A DNA stretch of 64,000 bases, from NCBI RefSeq assembly GCF_963666145.1, contig NZ_OY762614.1, positions 4,144,501 through 4,208,500 of the forward strand, given 5' to 3'. Source of the DNA: an uncultured Desulfobacter sp. Its GTDB lineage: Bacteria > Desulfobacterota > Desulfobacteria > Desulfobacterales > Desulfobacteraceae. The translations under genes and the position numbers were made by a program. The notes under the pieces were generated by a model. That model saw nothing but the letters and a program-made list of their open reading frames with translations. It was not told the DNA's origin and searched no databases. Below are positions 54,527 to 64,000 of the stretch, piece after piece (within the stretch, counting starts at the first letter, position 1; each line of letters begins with the position of its first letter).

Positions 54527-54682
54527 ATGGTTGACGTGTGTAAAGATTATTTAGAGCAAAATCCTTTGAAAATTGATTTGATAGAAGTTAACCATCCTTG
54601 TCTGAGCCAAGTTTTAAACCAGGCAGGAATAACAGAAGTAGCCAACGCCTTCAATAACAAGCATCACAGCGTTTATGTATAG
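54527..54682 (+). CDS. possible small protein, 51 residues
   Basis: ATG at 54527 to TAG at 54682 encodes a plausible peptide (MVDVCKDYLEQNPLKIDLIE, then VNHPCLSQVLNQAGITEVAN) with normal coding texture. No ribosome site stands out. It lies ~215 bases after the attC-like site. It may be a fragment of a longer gene; no family recognised. Confidence 0.3.
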   Translation: MVDVCKDYLEQNPLKIDLIEVNHPCLSQVLNQAGITEVANAFNNKHHSVYV

Positions 54683-54885
54683 ACATAGTCAACAGGGTCT
54701 ACTGATACTTTGAAAACGTCCAGTTGATCTGTAATCGCGGAGCTCAGCCAGCCGGGGGACAAATTGCCGAGTACGTTGTAAAAGCCAAGTTTTTTCAAAA
54801 AGCAAGCACTTTCAAAAAGCCGATAGCCTCCCCCAGTCGGCTGGAGCGTTGTGTGTGCTTCATTCGGCCCTAACACAAGCCTATC

Positions 54886-55884
54886 TTACCTTTGTCGCAA
54901 AACACCAGTTGCAGACGGTGCATAGTCATTCGAATATGTCTCTTCAAATGTCAAGGAGAGTGGATTTCCGCGCGCATTAGCAGGGGTTGTGTCGTAGATA
55001 TCGAAAACAGGGGCATTCTGTCCCATGTTACCAGCATCAGCCTCTAACGTCACATTATCAACACCATCTTGGGCTACTACTGCCGCGACATGATAGGGAG
55101 TTTCCCCTTGGTTCGGTAACCTATTCCGAGTGATTCCATATGCCTCGCCAATGTTTGGATTTGCCCCTTGCCCTGTCACCCACGGACCCGTTGCAATGGA
55201 TTGATTCTGTTGATCAGTTTGGCCAAAGAGTCGATCAGTTCCCTGTGGCCTGTCACCCGTAGCTCTCAACTCAGCACGATTGCTATCTTGATCTACACCT
55301 CGAATTAAATTTTCAGCAAAAGTCAAGCAATCGTTTGTGAAGTTACGATTTGGGTCATAGTGATATTCTCCGTAATTAAATCCTGCAATGTTTCTATTTT
55401 GACCCGTCGCGATGATTAGATTGTTCGGTTGAGGAACAGGCGAACCCGGGCTGACATAAAGCATGGATGGATTATCTGCTTGACCATGGTAGACCACATA
55501 TAGATCATTATTGGTGCGCTTCTCACCCCCGGCATCCGTGTAAAGTTGAATAGGTTCGAGAGTATTTTTGAGATCGCCACGCAGATTTACGTCTTTTTCC
55601 TTTTTCTGAATGGCTCGTAATTGCCTTGCAGAATCGTCATGAGCCATATCTTCCAATTGTAGATCATGTGTAGATTGGATACTATTGTTATCCATTTCCT
55701 GAAAATCCTTCAGCTGCTGCACTTGTGGACTATTGTTCATCATATCCTGTAACTTCTTCATTCGAATGGTTTCGGGCCTGTTATCAGCAAACTGAAAGGT
55801 AGATGCCTGATTTTGTTCATTTCTGACTCTCACTGTTGTTGAGCGACGTCGTTCTTGTTGTCTTTTATCTGCAACTAATTTCAT
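54886..55884 (-). CDS. eCIS-type effector with Cys/His protease-like C-terminus
   Basis: A 332-residue protein. The start at 55884 has AAGGA before it; the longer frame to 56037 is unlikely. The N-terminal leader (residues ~35-75) reads FADNRPETIRMKKLQDMMNN, SPQVQQLKDFQEMDNNS, a pattern I recognise from proteins carried by extracellular contractile injection systems. After a basic/coiled linker comes a compact domain with a conserved-looking Cys (NFTNDCLTFAENLIRGV), a His (TPYHVAAVVAQDG) and an acidic LEADAG, arranged like a papain/NlpC-type thiol protease or transferase. No signal peptide. Likely a toxin cargo; activity is inference. Confidence 0.65.
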   Translation of the reverse strand: MKLVADKRQQERRRSTTVRVRNEQNQASTFQFADNRPETIRMKKLQDMMNNSPQVQQLKDFQEMDNNSIQSTHDLQLEDMAHDDSARQLRAIQKKEKDVNLRGDLKNTLEPIQLYTDAGGEKRTNNDLYVVYHGQADNPSMLYVSPGSPVPQPNNLIIATGQNRNIAGFNYGEYHYDPNRNFTNDCLTFAENLIRGVDQDSNRAELRATGDRPQGTDRLFGQTDQQNQSIATGPWVTGQGANPNIGEAYGITRNRLPNQGETPYHVAAVVAQDGVDNVTLEADAGNMGQNAPVFDIYDTTPANARGNPLSLTFEETYSNDYAPSATGVLRQR

Positions 55885-56169
55885 AATTGATTCCTTTTGG
55901 GTTTCTGGTGTTGCACATAATCTCGGTGCTGACCGGCGCTGTGAACAAGTTGAATCTAAAGGGATAACATCCGAAAAGTAAGAATAACCAGATCTGCATA
56001 AATATTTAAAAGACAATGATAAAATTATTAACATCATTTGGAAAGGCTTGCAAATTTCTGATTATAACGGATTTGGGGGATAGAGCCGGAGAGCGATGAA
56101 ATAGACTGAAAAAAATCATTTCCTGAGTTATGGTTGAAGCGCCAACAGCAACGATAACAAATAAGGAAA

Positions 56170-57429
56170 ATGATGAGTTCCTCCTCTACCACCGCTCCCC
56201 GACTGAATCGAACTATTTGTATGAATGTTTGTCAAGCACAATATTACATCATTATCCAGCAGGCAGCCCAATTCCGGATGGTATTAGACATGGTAATCAT
56301 GAAATATCCCGAGCTTTTCCCCGTTGAAATCACTAACGGATACAAAATGAAGGAGATCCGATTCTCCAAAAAACTGAAATTGAAAATCAGGAGAATTGTA
56401 ATAGCAGGTGTCAGTTATACCATACGACCTTCGTTTGCCATGCCCTATATGAGTGGTCTTGTAAAAGATGTTGAGAAACCGTTATTTTTGCGGAAGTTTG
56501 CAGTCCCGTTTTGGGCTTTGAGTTACTGCTTCGGTAAAAATTCCATGTATTGGTATCGCCTTGAAGCATCCCTTGGCCGACATAGTCTTGTGGGAACCAC
56601 GATTAAATCCCCAGATACATTACCCCAACATGTTTCTGCTGATGAAAAGCATACTCGTCTTTTGGGAGAAAAGACCTATATTGCAACGACGGCTGGGAAA
56701 AACTGTATTTTAGGAGCCAGTGTTTCCGAAACGGCCTCCGGCAAAGACCTCCAAAAAGCTTACGGGGTATTTAAAGAGGAGGCTGAATGTATTAATCCGG
56801 GATATCAGCCAGAAACTGTCAATACCGACGGATGGCGGTCAACGCAGAAAGCCTGGAGAAAATTGTTCCCCAAGATAACTGTGTTATCCTGCTTCTTACA
56901 CATATATATTGGCATACGTGATCGCTCACGCAAAAAATATAAGGAGCATTTCCTGGATATGGCGACCAGGTTATGGGACTGCTTTCGGGCAGAGTCTAAG
57001 GGGGCATTCTCACAGAGAGTTCGGAGGCTTTCCGAACATTGTCAAAATACGCAGAACGAAATCCCAGACGTAATTTCAGCCAAGATCAAGAAGCTCAAGG
57101 ATAATCTTCCACAGTTTTCCGAAGCTTATGATTTTCCTGGTGCACATAGAACAAGCAACATGGTTGACCGGCTGATGCAACGGATGGACCGTCATTTATT
57201 CAGCACCAAGTATTTTCATGGCACTATGAAATCGGCCAATCTCAGTATACGTGCCTGGGCTCTTATCCAAAATTTTGCTCCACTCAATCCGTGGACGGTA
57301 AAGCAAAAGGGCCATGTGAGTTCTTTTGAAAGAGTGAACGGATTCCAATACCACGAGAATTGGCTTCAGAACCTTTTGATTTCAGCTTCATTGGGAGGCT
57401 TACGGACGGGTCCCCCAAATCCGTTATAA
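56170..57429 (+). CDS. DDE transposase, family not assigned
   Basis: A ~419-residue transposase-like protein with a ribosome site (AAGGA) just before the ATG. Blocks that fit a DDE core are VSADEKHTRLLGEKTYIATT (first acidic site), NTDGWRSTQKAWRKLFPKIT, VLSCFLH (second), and a C-terminal acidic/aromatic stretch (SFERVNGFQYHENWLQNLLI). The N-terminal region (IRFSKKLKLKIRRIVIAGVS) is basic. I could not find paired terminal repeats. The frame is intact. Confidence 0.65.
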   Translation: MMSSSSTTAPRLNRTICMNVCQAQYYIIIQQAAQFRMVLDMVIMKYPELFPVEITNGYKMKEIRFSKKLKLKIRRIVIAGVSYTIRPSFAMPYMSGLVKDVEKPLFLRKFAVPFWALSYCFGKNSMYWYRLEASLGRHSLVGTTIKSPDTLPQHVSADEKHTRLLGEKTYIATTAGKNCILGASVSETASGKDLQKAYGVFKEEAECINPGYQPETVNTDGWRSTQKAWRKLFPKITVLSCFLHIYIGIRDRSRKKYKEHFLDMATRLWDCFRAESKGAFSQRVRRLSEHCQNTQNEIPDVISAKIKKLKDNLPQFSEAYDFPGAHRTSNMVDRLMQRMDRHLFSTKYFHGTMKSANLSIRAWALIQNFAPLNPWTVKQKGHVSSFERVNGFQYHENWLQNLLISASLGGLRTGPPNPL

Positions 57430-57896
57430 CCAGAAAAAATATAAGAAGGGCGGTTCTGCCCCAATTTGAAAATAGGTAGTTTCGATTTGAAATGATTCCG
57501 AGAATAAACTATTTCCAGTCCATAGTATTGATGCCTCTGGATGCAGCAAACGGTAATGTCACCACCAAGCTTCAGCGAGTCCGGTGTAACCAATTTGATA
57601 TGTGTATTTTTATTATTTTCTAATATGTTCTCAGGCTATTGTTAGATGTTTTTTTCTTGTTTAATTTTTGTTGATGAAAAAATATCTTTATGTAGGCCTT
57701 TTACTGATGTAACAAGGACTACCAAGCCACTAATAAAAATATCGGGCTTGATCATAACATCGGCCAACAAGTGTGCCCTCAGCAAGCTTAAAAAAGGAAT
57801 TTAGAAGAAAAAAATGTAGATAAAATTAGCCCGGTCTGTGAATAGATAATGCGCCAAACAATAATTATTCACAGAAAGGATTAAAAAAGCCCGGGC
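57430..57896. other. intergenic between two transposase genes
   Basis: About 470 bases. It contains the MITE-type end at 57745-57767 and AT-rich sequence; no gene. Confidence 0.5.
57745..57767 (+). repeat. transposon-type end, matches the 2.1-kb MITE
   Basis: A 23-base segment with core GGCTTGATCATAACATCGG matches the two inverted ends of the element at 2133-2261 at about 21 of 23 positions. It lies 130 bases before the ISNCY-like transposase gene, in the right place and orientation for that element's left end. Confidence 0.6.
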
Positions 57897-58907
57897 ATGA
57901 CATCTACATACGCTGAATCTTCTCATAATGCAAATATCAAGACAAAATGGCCCAGAGATGAAGTCTCTATGACAATTATAGATTTCAAGAACCGTAAGGA
58001 AAAACTCAGTCAGCGTGAGTTTGCCAAAGATGTCGGCGTTCCCCGCACAACGTTACAAAATTGGCTCAACCGGATGGATAAAATAGATGAGGGGCCGGCG
58101 ATAGTCGCTTTTTTCGAAAGTCCGGCAGGCGTAAAGTTTTTACATACCTTGATTCAGGCCCTCCATTTTGAATTCACCAAGGTGGGATGTGCCAGTATCC
58201 GTAATATTTGCAATTTCCTTAAGTTAACCCGGTTATCAAGCTTTGTGGCAGCATCCTATGGCACCCATCAAAAAATTTCAAATCAAATGGACACCCAAAT
58301 AGGTCGGTTCGGTGATATGGAACAAGCACGCCTTTCACTGCTTATGCCCGAAAAACGGATCACTCTATGTGAAGATGAAACCTTTCATCCTCAAGTTTGC
58401 CTTGTGGCTATCGAGCCGAATTCCAACTATATTATTCTTGAAAAATATGCCAAGGACCGTTCCGGAGCCACTTGGAACCAATCTGTAGGAGGAGCACTTG
58501 GCAATCTTCCCGTCAAGGTCATTCAAAGTACGAGTGATGAGGGAAAAGGATTGATCCATCATGTGACGAAAGGCTTAAACAGTCATCATTCTCCGGATTT
58601 GTTTCATGTAATGTATGAAATCAGCCGGGGAACCGGAGCTCCACTCTCTTCCAAAATACGGAAAGCCGAAAAAGAACATGAAAACAGTAAAAAGAATGTC
58701 CTTGATGCGCAGAAAAATAAGGCCGACTATGAAACCTTGAAAAACGACCTGTTGGTAGACCTCTTGATTTTGATAAAAAAATCCTTCTCTGTGTGGAAAA
58801 AGAACAAGAAGCAAGGGGGGCTCTGGACAAGGCAAGGGAAAATCAGGAAACCGTCACAAAAGCAAGAAAAGGGGTCTGAAGTCCAATGGAACGAAAACGT
58901 ACGCTAA
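57897..58907 (+). pseudogene. ISNCY/DUF6399-like transposase, frameshifted and truncated
   Basis: 336 codons of a transposase-like protein: a helix-turn-helix start (SQREFAKDVGVPRTTLQNWL), a first acidic motif CEDETFHPQVCLVAIEPNSN, and HVTKGLNSHHSPDLFHVMYE with the next acidic residues. From about 58780 the frame ends in a random tail, while the next frame continues with a natural coiled-coil (VEKEQEARGALDKARENQET) before stopping. A frameshift plus truncation has removed the last half of the family's usual length. Family by eye. Confidence 0.6.
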
Positions 58908-59354
58908 AGAAAAATAAGGGATATAGGGTTCCATTAAACATTTTGTACAAATCCCCTCACGAGTCCTGTTAGTCGATCTTATTGAATAGTATTCGCAAAA
59001 ACAAAGTTTTTTGTAGCTTATTTAACCCATGGCCAAATATAGTCGAACTTAACTCTCTGTTTTATTACTCCGGAAATATATCTATCTTCCTTATTTTAAA
59101 GATAAAATTCTTTAAATAATGGAGCTATTACACAATAATAATCGACTATTTAATTGTGCGGCAATAACATTTTTTTGAGGAGCAGACATTTTAAAATAAA
59201 ACTAAAAAATGCTTGACTTATTATTTAAAATAGAAAAATAAGATGTATTGAATTAAAAAAATCAATAAATATTTTTTTATGGTTTTTTGAATTCGTTTTT
59301 TTGCAAAAAATATTGTCTGTAAATATTATTCTAATTTCAAGCATGAGGTATATC
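58908..59354. other. AT-rich promoter region of the second RHS gene
   Basis: About 450 very AT-rich bases between the transposase relic and the second RHS gene. It presumably contains the RHS promoter; I cannot fix the elements. No gene. Confidence 0.5.
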
Positions 59355-62300
59355 ATGACCAAGATTGCAATCTCAAATTTTTCGCTTATTTCCACACCAA
59401 TCCTAAAAGAACAAATTATCAAAAAATTGTGGCTGATTCTGCTTTGCGCCATGTTCTTCACCGTTAATGCCATTGCGGATGAAGTTTCCCACGAGTATGA
59501 TGATCTGGGCCGGCTTGTCTATTCGACTTACAATGACGGAACGACCATTACTCAAATAACTTTCGTGTATGATCACGCCGGGAATATGACCTCAAAACAG
59601 GTAACCATTCAAATACCGGACGAGGATCAGGGTCAGACTTCTGATGAGACGGGTACCCAATATGGGCTTGATGAAAATGATACGGACGATGCAGACCGGG
59701 CCCCTGATCAGGAGAATGTGACGAACCTGGAAGAATTAAATGGTGGTATCAATCCTTTGCTTTTTGATACGGATCATAACGTTTTTTCAGACCTGTCAAA
59801 AATTCAGGCCGGGGCCACGCACTTTGATGCAGCCTCTTCGACTGGCAAGAAGGCCGGCGCGCTTCTTTGTTTATTGCTCAGCGGTTTGGGATTGGGTTTC
59901 TTGTTTCGACTCAACGGTATCATGACGGTTTTATTGGTTTGTGGGCTAATGGTGTTGACCTTCAGCGGCACAGGCTATGCTCAGCCGGCCAACCCCGGCT
60001 GGCTCGAAAGCCAGGGGGAGCAGGTCACACCCCAAACCGCCAAGACATATTACCAAAGCCTCAAGGTACTTCAAGCAAAGACCTTGGCAACGGCAACTAA
60101 AACGCTATCTGCCGGGGCCGCAGATTTCCCGGAGATTACGGAACTTGCCCGGGGACTTCAATACGATCCAAAACTGATTTTTGAATATGTTCGTAACCAT
60201 GTGGATTATGTTCCGTATTTCGGTTCATTAAAAGGCTCTGTTTTGACCTATCTGGACGGGTCTGGAAATGATTTTGATCAGGCCTCATTACTGATCGATC
60301 TGCTTTATGCCAGCGGGTACAACGCGCAATATGTGTACGGCACCATGCAGATTCCCTACTACGGCGCAACAGATCAAAAAGATATGCAGCATTGGCTCGG
60401 TGTTGATGCAAACACTACCGTGATTCACACCGTTTTGGCGAATGGCGGCATCCCGGCCGTCCAGTCTGGATCTTTTTGTCAGTTGAACCGGGTGTGGGTA
60501 AGCGCCAATATTGACGGAACAACTTATCTTTTTGACCCCGCATTTAAAGTATATCAGGAAACCCAGGGGATTAATCTGGCGACCGCCATGGGATACAACC
60601 AGGCAACGCTGCTTGCCGCTGCCGGTGGTACCATGGGCACAGATTATATCCAGAATCTGAACGAATCCGGCCTGCGCACACTTTTGAGCAATTATTCTGG
60701 CAATTTGTTTAACCACATCCGGGAGACCTATCCCAATGCCGGAATGGAAGAGATCGTCGGCGGTCGGAATATTATCCCGGAATATTCATCTGCGTTACCG
60801 ACCAGTATAGGGTTTACCAACACAGCCGAATCCTATTGGGACACTATCCCGGCCACCTATGTTCATACCCTCCGCATTCAGCATGGGGGAATTGACGAAA
60901 CGCTGAATATTCCGGATCTGGCAGGCAAAAGGCTGTCCGTCACATATGATCAACCCGTAACAACTGAGACAGCTGCGATGCGCAGTGTCGCCCAGACAGC
61001 AGCATTAAAATCAATGCCCAATGAAATGATGGTCCAACTGCCGGATATGAATGTTTCGGGGCCGCAACTCAAGAGTTCCCAACGCGCTGCGGTGAGCACC
61101 TTGGCTGCCAGCACTTGGAATTTTGGAAGTATTCCGGCTTCGGGCTACAGCCAGGGCACTCTGAATATGACCAACTCGAATTCTGTTACGATTCGATTGG
61201 TCGTTTCCCTTACCAGCAATCCCCAGAGTGCCTATTCTATTGTCTCAGGCGGCGGCACCACCAACGTACCGTCCGGGACGTCACATGCTATTAGCGTCAG
61301 ATTCAACGGTTCGGGCCAGACGCCCGGGACAAAAACCGGGCAACTTAAAATCGCATGGTGGTATGGGAGCAACAATTTCGCCAACACAATCTATAATTTG
61401 ACCGGGGTAGTTGCCCAGGCTCCGGATTTGACCGGATCATACGGCCGCAACTTCGGGCAGGTTTATTTTAATTCTCCGGCAGAAGGCGTCTGCCGAATCA
61501 AAAATAGCGGGACTCTGAATATGAGCCTGACCAGTATCGGATTAAACGGAACCGATGCTGTCCGGTTTGAGCTGATCAGTGGTGCCGGAACCGGTGTTAT
61601 AGGACCAGGCCAGTACCGCGACATTCACGTGAATTACCTTGCCGATGGCGTGGGCAGCCACAATGCCTCTGTTTTGGTGAGATTCACCTATGATGGTGTA
61701 GCCCAGGGTATTAACCTGCCCCTTACAGGAGAGACTCTTAGTCCACCTATGGCGCAGCTGTGGCTGGCCGATACCCTGATCGCCCAGGAAACCGCCCCCA
61801 TATCCGGCACGAATCTGGATAAAATGTTCCTGACCATTGACCATCCCTATTCAGGAGATAACGGAACATTTTCAGACCAGGCCGTAGAATATCCCATGAA
61901 ACGGGGTTCCTTTTACACGATTATATATGATTTCGGCGGCAGCCGGGACGGCAGACTGCTTGAAAAAAGACAGAAAGAAATGATGGCCTACCGCCGCTCC
62001 GGGGTTTCAGACACCTCCCGGGAAGTACTCACAGAAACCTTGAACGTCATAGGCATGACCTGGATGCGGGACACCACCTTGAATGACAACCTGCTGGCAC
62101 AAATTGCAAACGTATTATCCATTCGCCACCACAGGTTCGGTGTCATGGCCCAGGAGGAAGGCTACTATATTGATGTCAAAGCCCAGCAAAGTGCCAGTGT
62201 ATCGAAAAACAACGATGCGGATGCCGTAAAAGCCTATTTCAAAGCTGTAAATCACTTGGCCAGCGCCCTGGAACACGGGGTTTTGGAACAGATGCAGGTG

Positions 62301-64000
62301 GACCGGCCCGCCGTATCCACTACGAAGCTGCTTCAACTGACCAATGAAGACGGGGATAAGATCTTTCAGGTCACATCGGCCAATTATGCAAGCATTGAAC
62401 CCCAGTTGTTTAATTACAGTGATGCGGATAAACAGGCGTTCCAGCAATCGGTCAATGCCGGGAACAGCCTTATCTTGCCGGCCAACGGACAGATTTCGCT
62501 CCAGCAATGGGGCGGCAAGGGATATATTGATTATTACATCGGCACCACTGACATGCATTGCGGCATGATCATCGGGGGAGATTATTTCGGCGGAAAGTCT
62601 GTGACTGAAGCGCCTATACAAATATCGCCTGTCAACAAAATATCTACAGTGAATGCCACATCCGATGTCAATGAGCCCAAAGTGCCCAACGGCGATCCCG
62701 TGGATATGACCAGCGGACATTTCATGCACGGTAATGTTGACCTTGCACTGTCGGGAGGTATGGGTGGCCTTGCCTTCAAACGTTCCTATTTCGGCGGAAA
62801 TCACCATGCGGATAACGGCATGGGATACGGCTGGTCCCACAACTACAGAATTTTTGCCGAGCCGTATTCCAGCTCAAAGCTGGGCCTTGGCAGCCGTTTA
62901 CCCACCGATGCCGTGGCCCTCATCGCGGCTTCCGTGGTCACACTGGACCTGATGACCGGGAATTCCAGCCTCCAGGAATGGATGGCCGCCTCACTTACCG
63001 GTAAATGGGGGATGGATAAGCTGACCGATAATGTTGTCAGTATCCACCTGGAGACGGATGTCCTCACCTATGTCAAATTACCGGACGGATCATTCGCCCT
63101 GCCGCCGGGTGTAAATGCAGCCCTGGAGCTGAATAACGGCCTTTATAGCCTGGAAGACCGGTTTGACCGGACGGTCCAGTTCAATGCAGACAATCAGGCG
63201 ACGGCCATTTTGGATGCCGACGGCAATGCTTTGACCTTTACTTATGCCAACGATAAGGTCTCGGCAGTATCCGATGATTTCGGCCACAGCCTGACATTCG
63301 GATACTCAGGAGAGCACCTGACCTCGGTTACGGATTCGGTCGGCCGCAGCGTGGGGTATACCTATACCGGTAACGATCTGAGCACCTATACAGACCCGGA
63401 AAACAAAACTTGGGAATACGGGTATGATGATGACCACCGCCTGACCACCCTGACCAGCCCGGAACTTATCACCACCGTGACCAACGCCTATGACAGTCTG
63501 GGCCGGGTCATGGCCCAAACGGTGCCCCGCCAGGCCGGCACCACAACCTATAACCTCTATTATACGGGCTTCTGTAGCATTGAAGAGGACAGTCAGGGCG
63601 ATCAGACCCTGTTTTATTATGATCCTAAAAAGCGGCTCATTGCCACTAAAAACGCTCTGGGTGAAAAATCCCTGCAGGCTTATGACGCCCAGAACCATGT
63701 GATTGAGGCAACCGACCCCAAGGGCAATATCACGACCTACGACTATGATGGAAACAACAATCTGGTCAAGGTCACCAATGCCCTGACCCAGGAAAGCCTC
63801 AACACTTACGATGACCAGTTTCGGCTCACAATGACCACCGATCCCCTGGGGCATGCCATCCAATACGGCTATGACACCGAACATCATCTGACACAAACTA
63901 CCGTCCAGCCCGAAACCGGGGTACTCATATCCACCGCAAACACCTTTTATGCCAACGGCCAGGTCCATACGAGCACGGACGGACGGGGCATTGTCACAAA
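59355..64000 (+). CDS. second secreted RHS-repeat protein, 3' end beyond the window
   Basis: The frame is open from the ATG at 59355 (GAGG six bases before it; an in-frame ATG also at 59343) to the right edge: at least 1,548 residues. Order: signal peptide (ending AIADE); one YD repeat (HEYDDLGRLVYSTYNDGTTI); an acidic stretch; two hydrophobic spans (GALLCLLLSGLGLGFLF and MTVLLVCGLMVLTF); a transglutaminase-like domain (NDFDQASLLIDLLYASGYNA, VWVSANIDGTTYLFDPAF) without the catalytic Cys; two choice-of-anchor-type beta domains; a region before NGDPVDMTSGHFMHGNVDLA, which starts the RHS barrel; then YD repeats. The toxin tip is outside the window. It mirrors the layout of the 36.5-kb RHS protein. 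Confidence 0.85.
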   Translation, partial: MTKIAISNFSLISTPILKEQIIKKLWLILLCAMFFTVNAIADEVSHEYDDLGRLVYSTYNDGTTITQITFVYDHAGNMTSKQVTIQIPDEDQGQTSDETGTQYGLDENDTDDADRAPDQENVTNLEELNGGINPLLFDTDHNVFSDLSKIQAGATHFDAASSTGKKAGALLCLLLSGLGLGFLFRLNGIMTVLLVCGLMVLTFSGTGYAQPANPGWLESQGEQVTPQTAKTYYQSLKVLQAKTLATATKTLSAGAADFPEITELARGLQYDPKLIFEYVRNHVDYVPYFGSLKGSVLTYLDGSGNDFDQASLLIDLLYASGYNAQYVYGTMQIPYYGATDQKDMQHWLGVDANTTVIHTVLANGGIPAVQSGSFCQLNRVWVSANIDGTTYLFDPAFKVYQETQGINLATAMGYNQATLLAAAGGTMGTDYIQNLNESGLRTLLSNYSGNLFNHIRETYPNAGMEEIVGGRNIIPEYSSALPTSIGFTNTAESYWDTIPATYVHTLRIQHGGIDETLNIPDLAGKRLSVTYDQPVTTETAAMRSVAQTAALKSMPNEMMVQLPDMNVSGPQLKSSQRAAVSTLAASTWNFGSIPASGYSQGTLNMTNSNSVTIRLVVSLTSNPQSAYSIVSGGGTTNVPSGTSHAISVRFNGSGQTPGTKTGQLKIAWWYGSNNFANTIYNLTGVVAQAPDLTGSYGRNFGQVYFNSPAEGVCRIKNSGTLNMSLTSIGLNGTDAVRFELISGAGTGVIGPGQYRDIHVNYLADGVGSHNASVLVRFTYDGVAQGINLPLTGETLSPPMAQLWLADTLIAQETAPISGTNLDKMFLTIDHPYSGDNGTFSDQAVEYPMKRGSFYTIIYDFGGSRDGRLLEKRQKEMMAYRRSGVSDTSREVLTETLNVIGMTWMRDTTLNDNLLAQIANVLSIRHHRFGVMAQEEGYYIDVKAQQSASVSKNNDADAVKAYFKAVNHLASALEHGVLEQMQVDRPAVSTTKLLQLTNEDGDKIFQVTSANYASIEPQLFNYSDADKQAFQQSVNAGNSLILPANGQISLQQWGGKGYIDYYIGTTDMHCGMIIGGDYFGGKSVTEAPIQISPVNKISTVNATSDVNEPKVPNGDPVDMTSGHFMHGNVDLALSGGMGGLAFKRSYFGGNHHADNGMGYGWSHNYRIFAEPYSSSKLGLGSRLPTDAVALIAASVVTLDLMTGNSSLQEWMAASLTGKWGMDKLTDNVVSIHLETDVLTYVKLPDGSFALPPGVNAALELNNGLYSLEDRFDRTVQFNADNQATAILDADGNALTFTYANDKVSAVSDDFGHSLTFGYSGEHLTSVTDSVGRSVGYTYTGNDLSTYTDPENKTWEYGYDDDHRLTTLTSPELITTVTNAYDSLGRVMAQTVPRQAGTTTYNLYYTGFCSIEEDSQGDQTLFYYDPKKRLIATKNALGEKSLQAYDAQNHVIEATDPKGNITTYDYDGNNNLVKVTNALTQESLNTYDDQFRLTMTTDPLGHAIQYGYDTEHHLTQTTVQPETGVLISTANTFYANGQVHTSTDGRGIVT

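Larger units (their letters stand above)
54132..54885. other. intergenic with attC-like repeat and a small open frame
   Basis: About 750 bases. A weak hairpin AGATCGTG / CACGATCT (54172-54200) may end the preceding operon. An imperfect palindrome at 54240-54312 and a 51-codon frame at 54527-54682 are listed separately. Otherwise no gene. Confidence 0.45.

Noticed and set aside
60136..63968. Long minus-strand frames opposite the second RHS gene
   Set aside because: The plus strand is continuously open from 59355 to the edge and carries recognisable domains; the minus frames are antisense shadows.

Overview
The window looks like accessory-rich chromosome from a Gram-negative anaerobe, most plausibly a marine sulfate-reducing Desulfobacterota (Desulfobacterales-like) with a large, mobile-element-rich genome. 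This is inferred from gene content, not from a marker gene: a VPLPA-CTERM (exosortase) protein, TonB receptors, long secreted RHS proteins, an eCIS-type effector leader and moderate G+C. There is no rRNA and no housekeeping operon.

Layout. 1-3.2 kb: a transposase running off the left edge, small hypothetical genes, ywbE and a 129-bp MITE-like element. 3.7-12.25 kb: one minus-strand defence operon with regulator, hsdM, hsdS, a Septu-like ptuA/ptuB pair and hsdR, nearly all overlapping. 12.9-16.1 kb: a decayed Mut7-C gene, a VapBC toxin-antitoxin pair, and a Crp/Fnr regulator with a short-chain dehydrogenase. 16.4-17.6 kb: a tyrosine integrase beside the 3' half of a tRNA-Cys followed by a terminator, read as the distal edge of an integrated island whose cargo would lie to the left. 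17.7-19.2 kb: palindromes and a frameshifted phage/plasmid-type replication gene. 19.2-24.4 kb: a Mu/Tn7-type transposition operon (DDE transposase, AAA ATPase, small partner) with two copies of a zinc-ribbon plus CHC2-zinc-finger gene pair, each copy preceded by GGCGGGGT iterations.

24.6-30.1 kb: a secreted subtilisin-like protease gene cut in two by a cleanly delimited IS1380-family insertion (15-bp inverted repeats, 6-bp target duplication), next to a VPLPA-CTERM protein. 30.1-35.5 kb: an IS1634-type relic, HipBA, a FimB-sized tyrosine recombinase behind two matching palindromes, a membrane protein and a lipoprotein. 36-42.9 kb: a long RHS protein ending in a GIY-YIG-like nuclease domain, with a small acidic neighbour that is probably its immunity protein. 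43.4-54.1 kb: two metal/siderophore-type uptake loci. The first has a PchR-like AraC regulator, an O-methyltransferase-like gene, a TonB receptor and a broken methyltransferase. The second has MarR, a TonB receptor, an RhtX/FptX-like MFS transporter and a methyltransferase. A ZinT-like periplasmic protein lies between them.

54.2-64 kb: an attC-like imperfect palindrome, an eCIS-type effector with a Cys/His protease-like C-terminus, two transposase genes (one broken), and a second RHS gene that runs off the right edge with the same unusual N-terminal layout as the first.

The strongest leads for something new are the Mu-type element with duplicated zinc-finger pairs, the eCIS-type effector, the RHS/GIY-YIG toxin pair, the Septu pair inside the type I operon, and the FimB-like recombinase with its paired palindromes.
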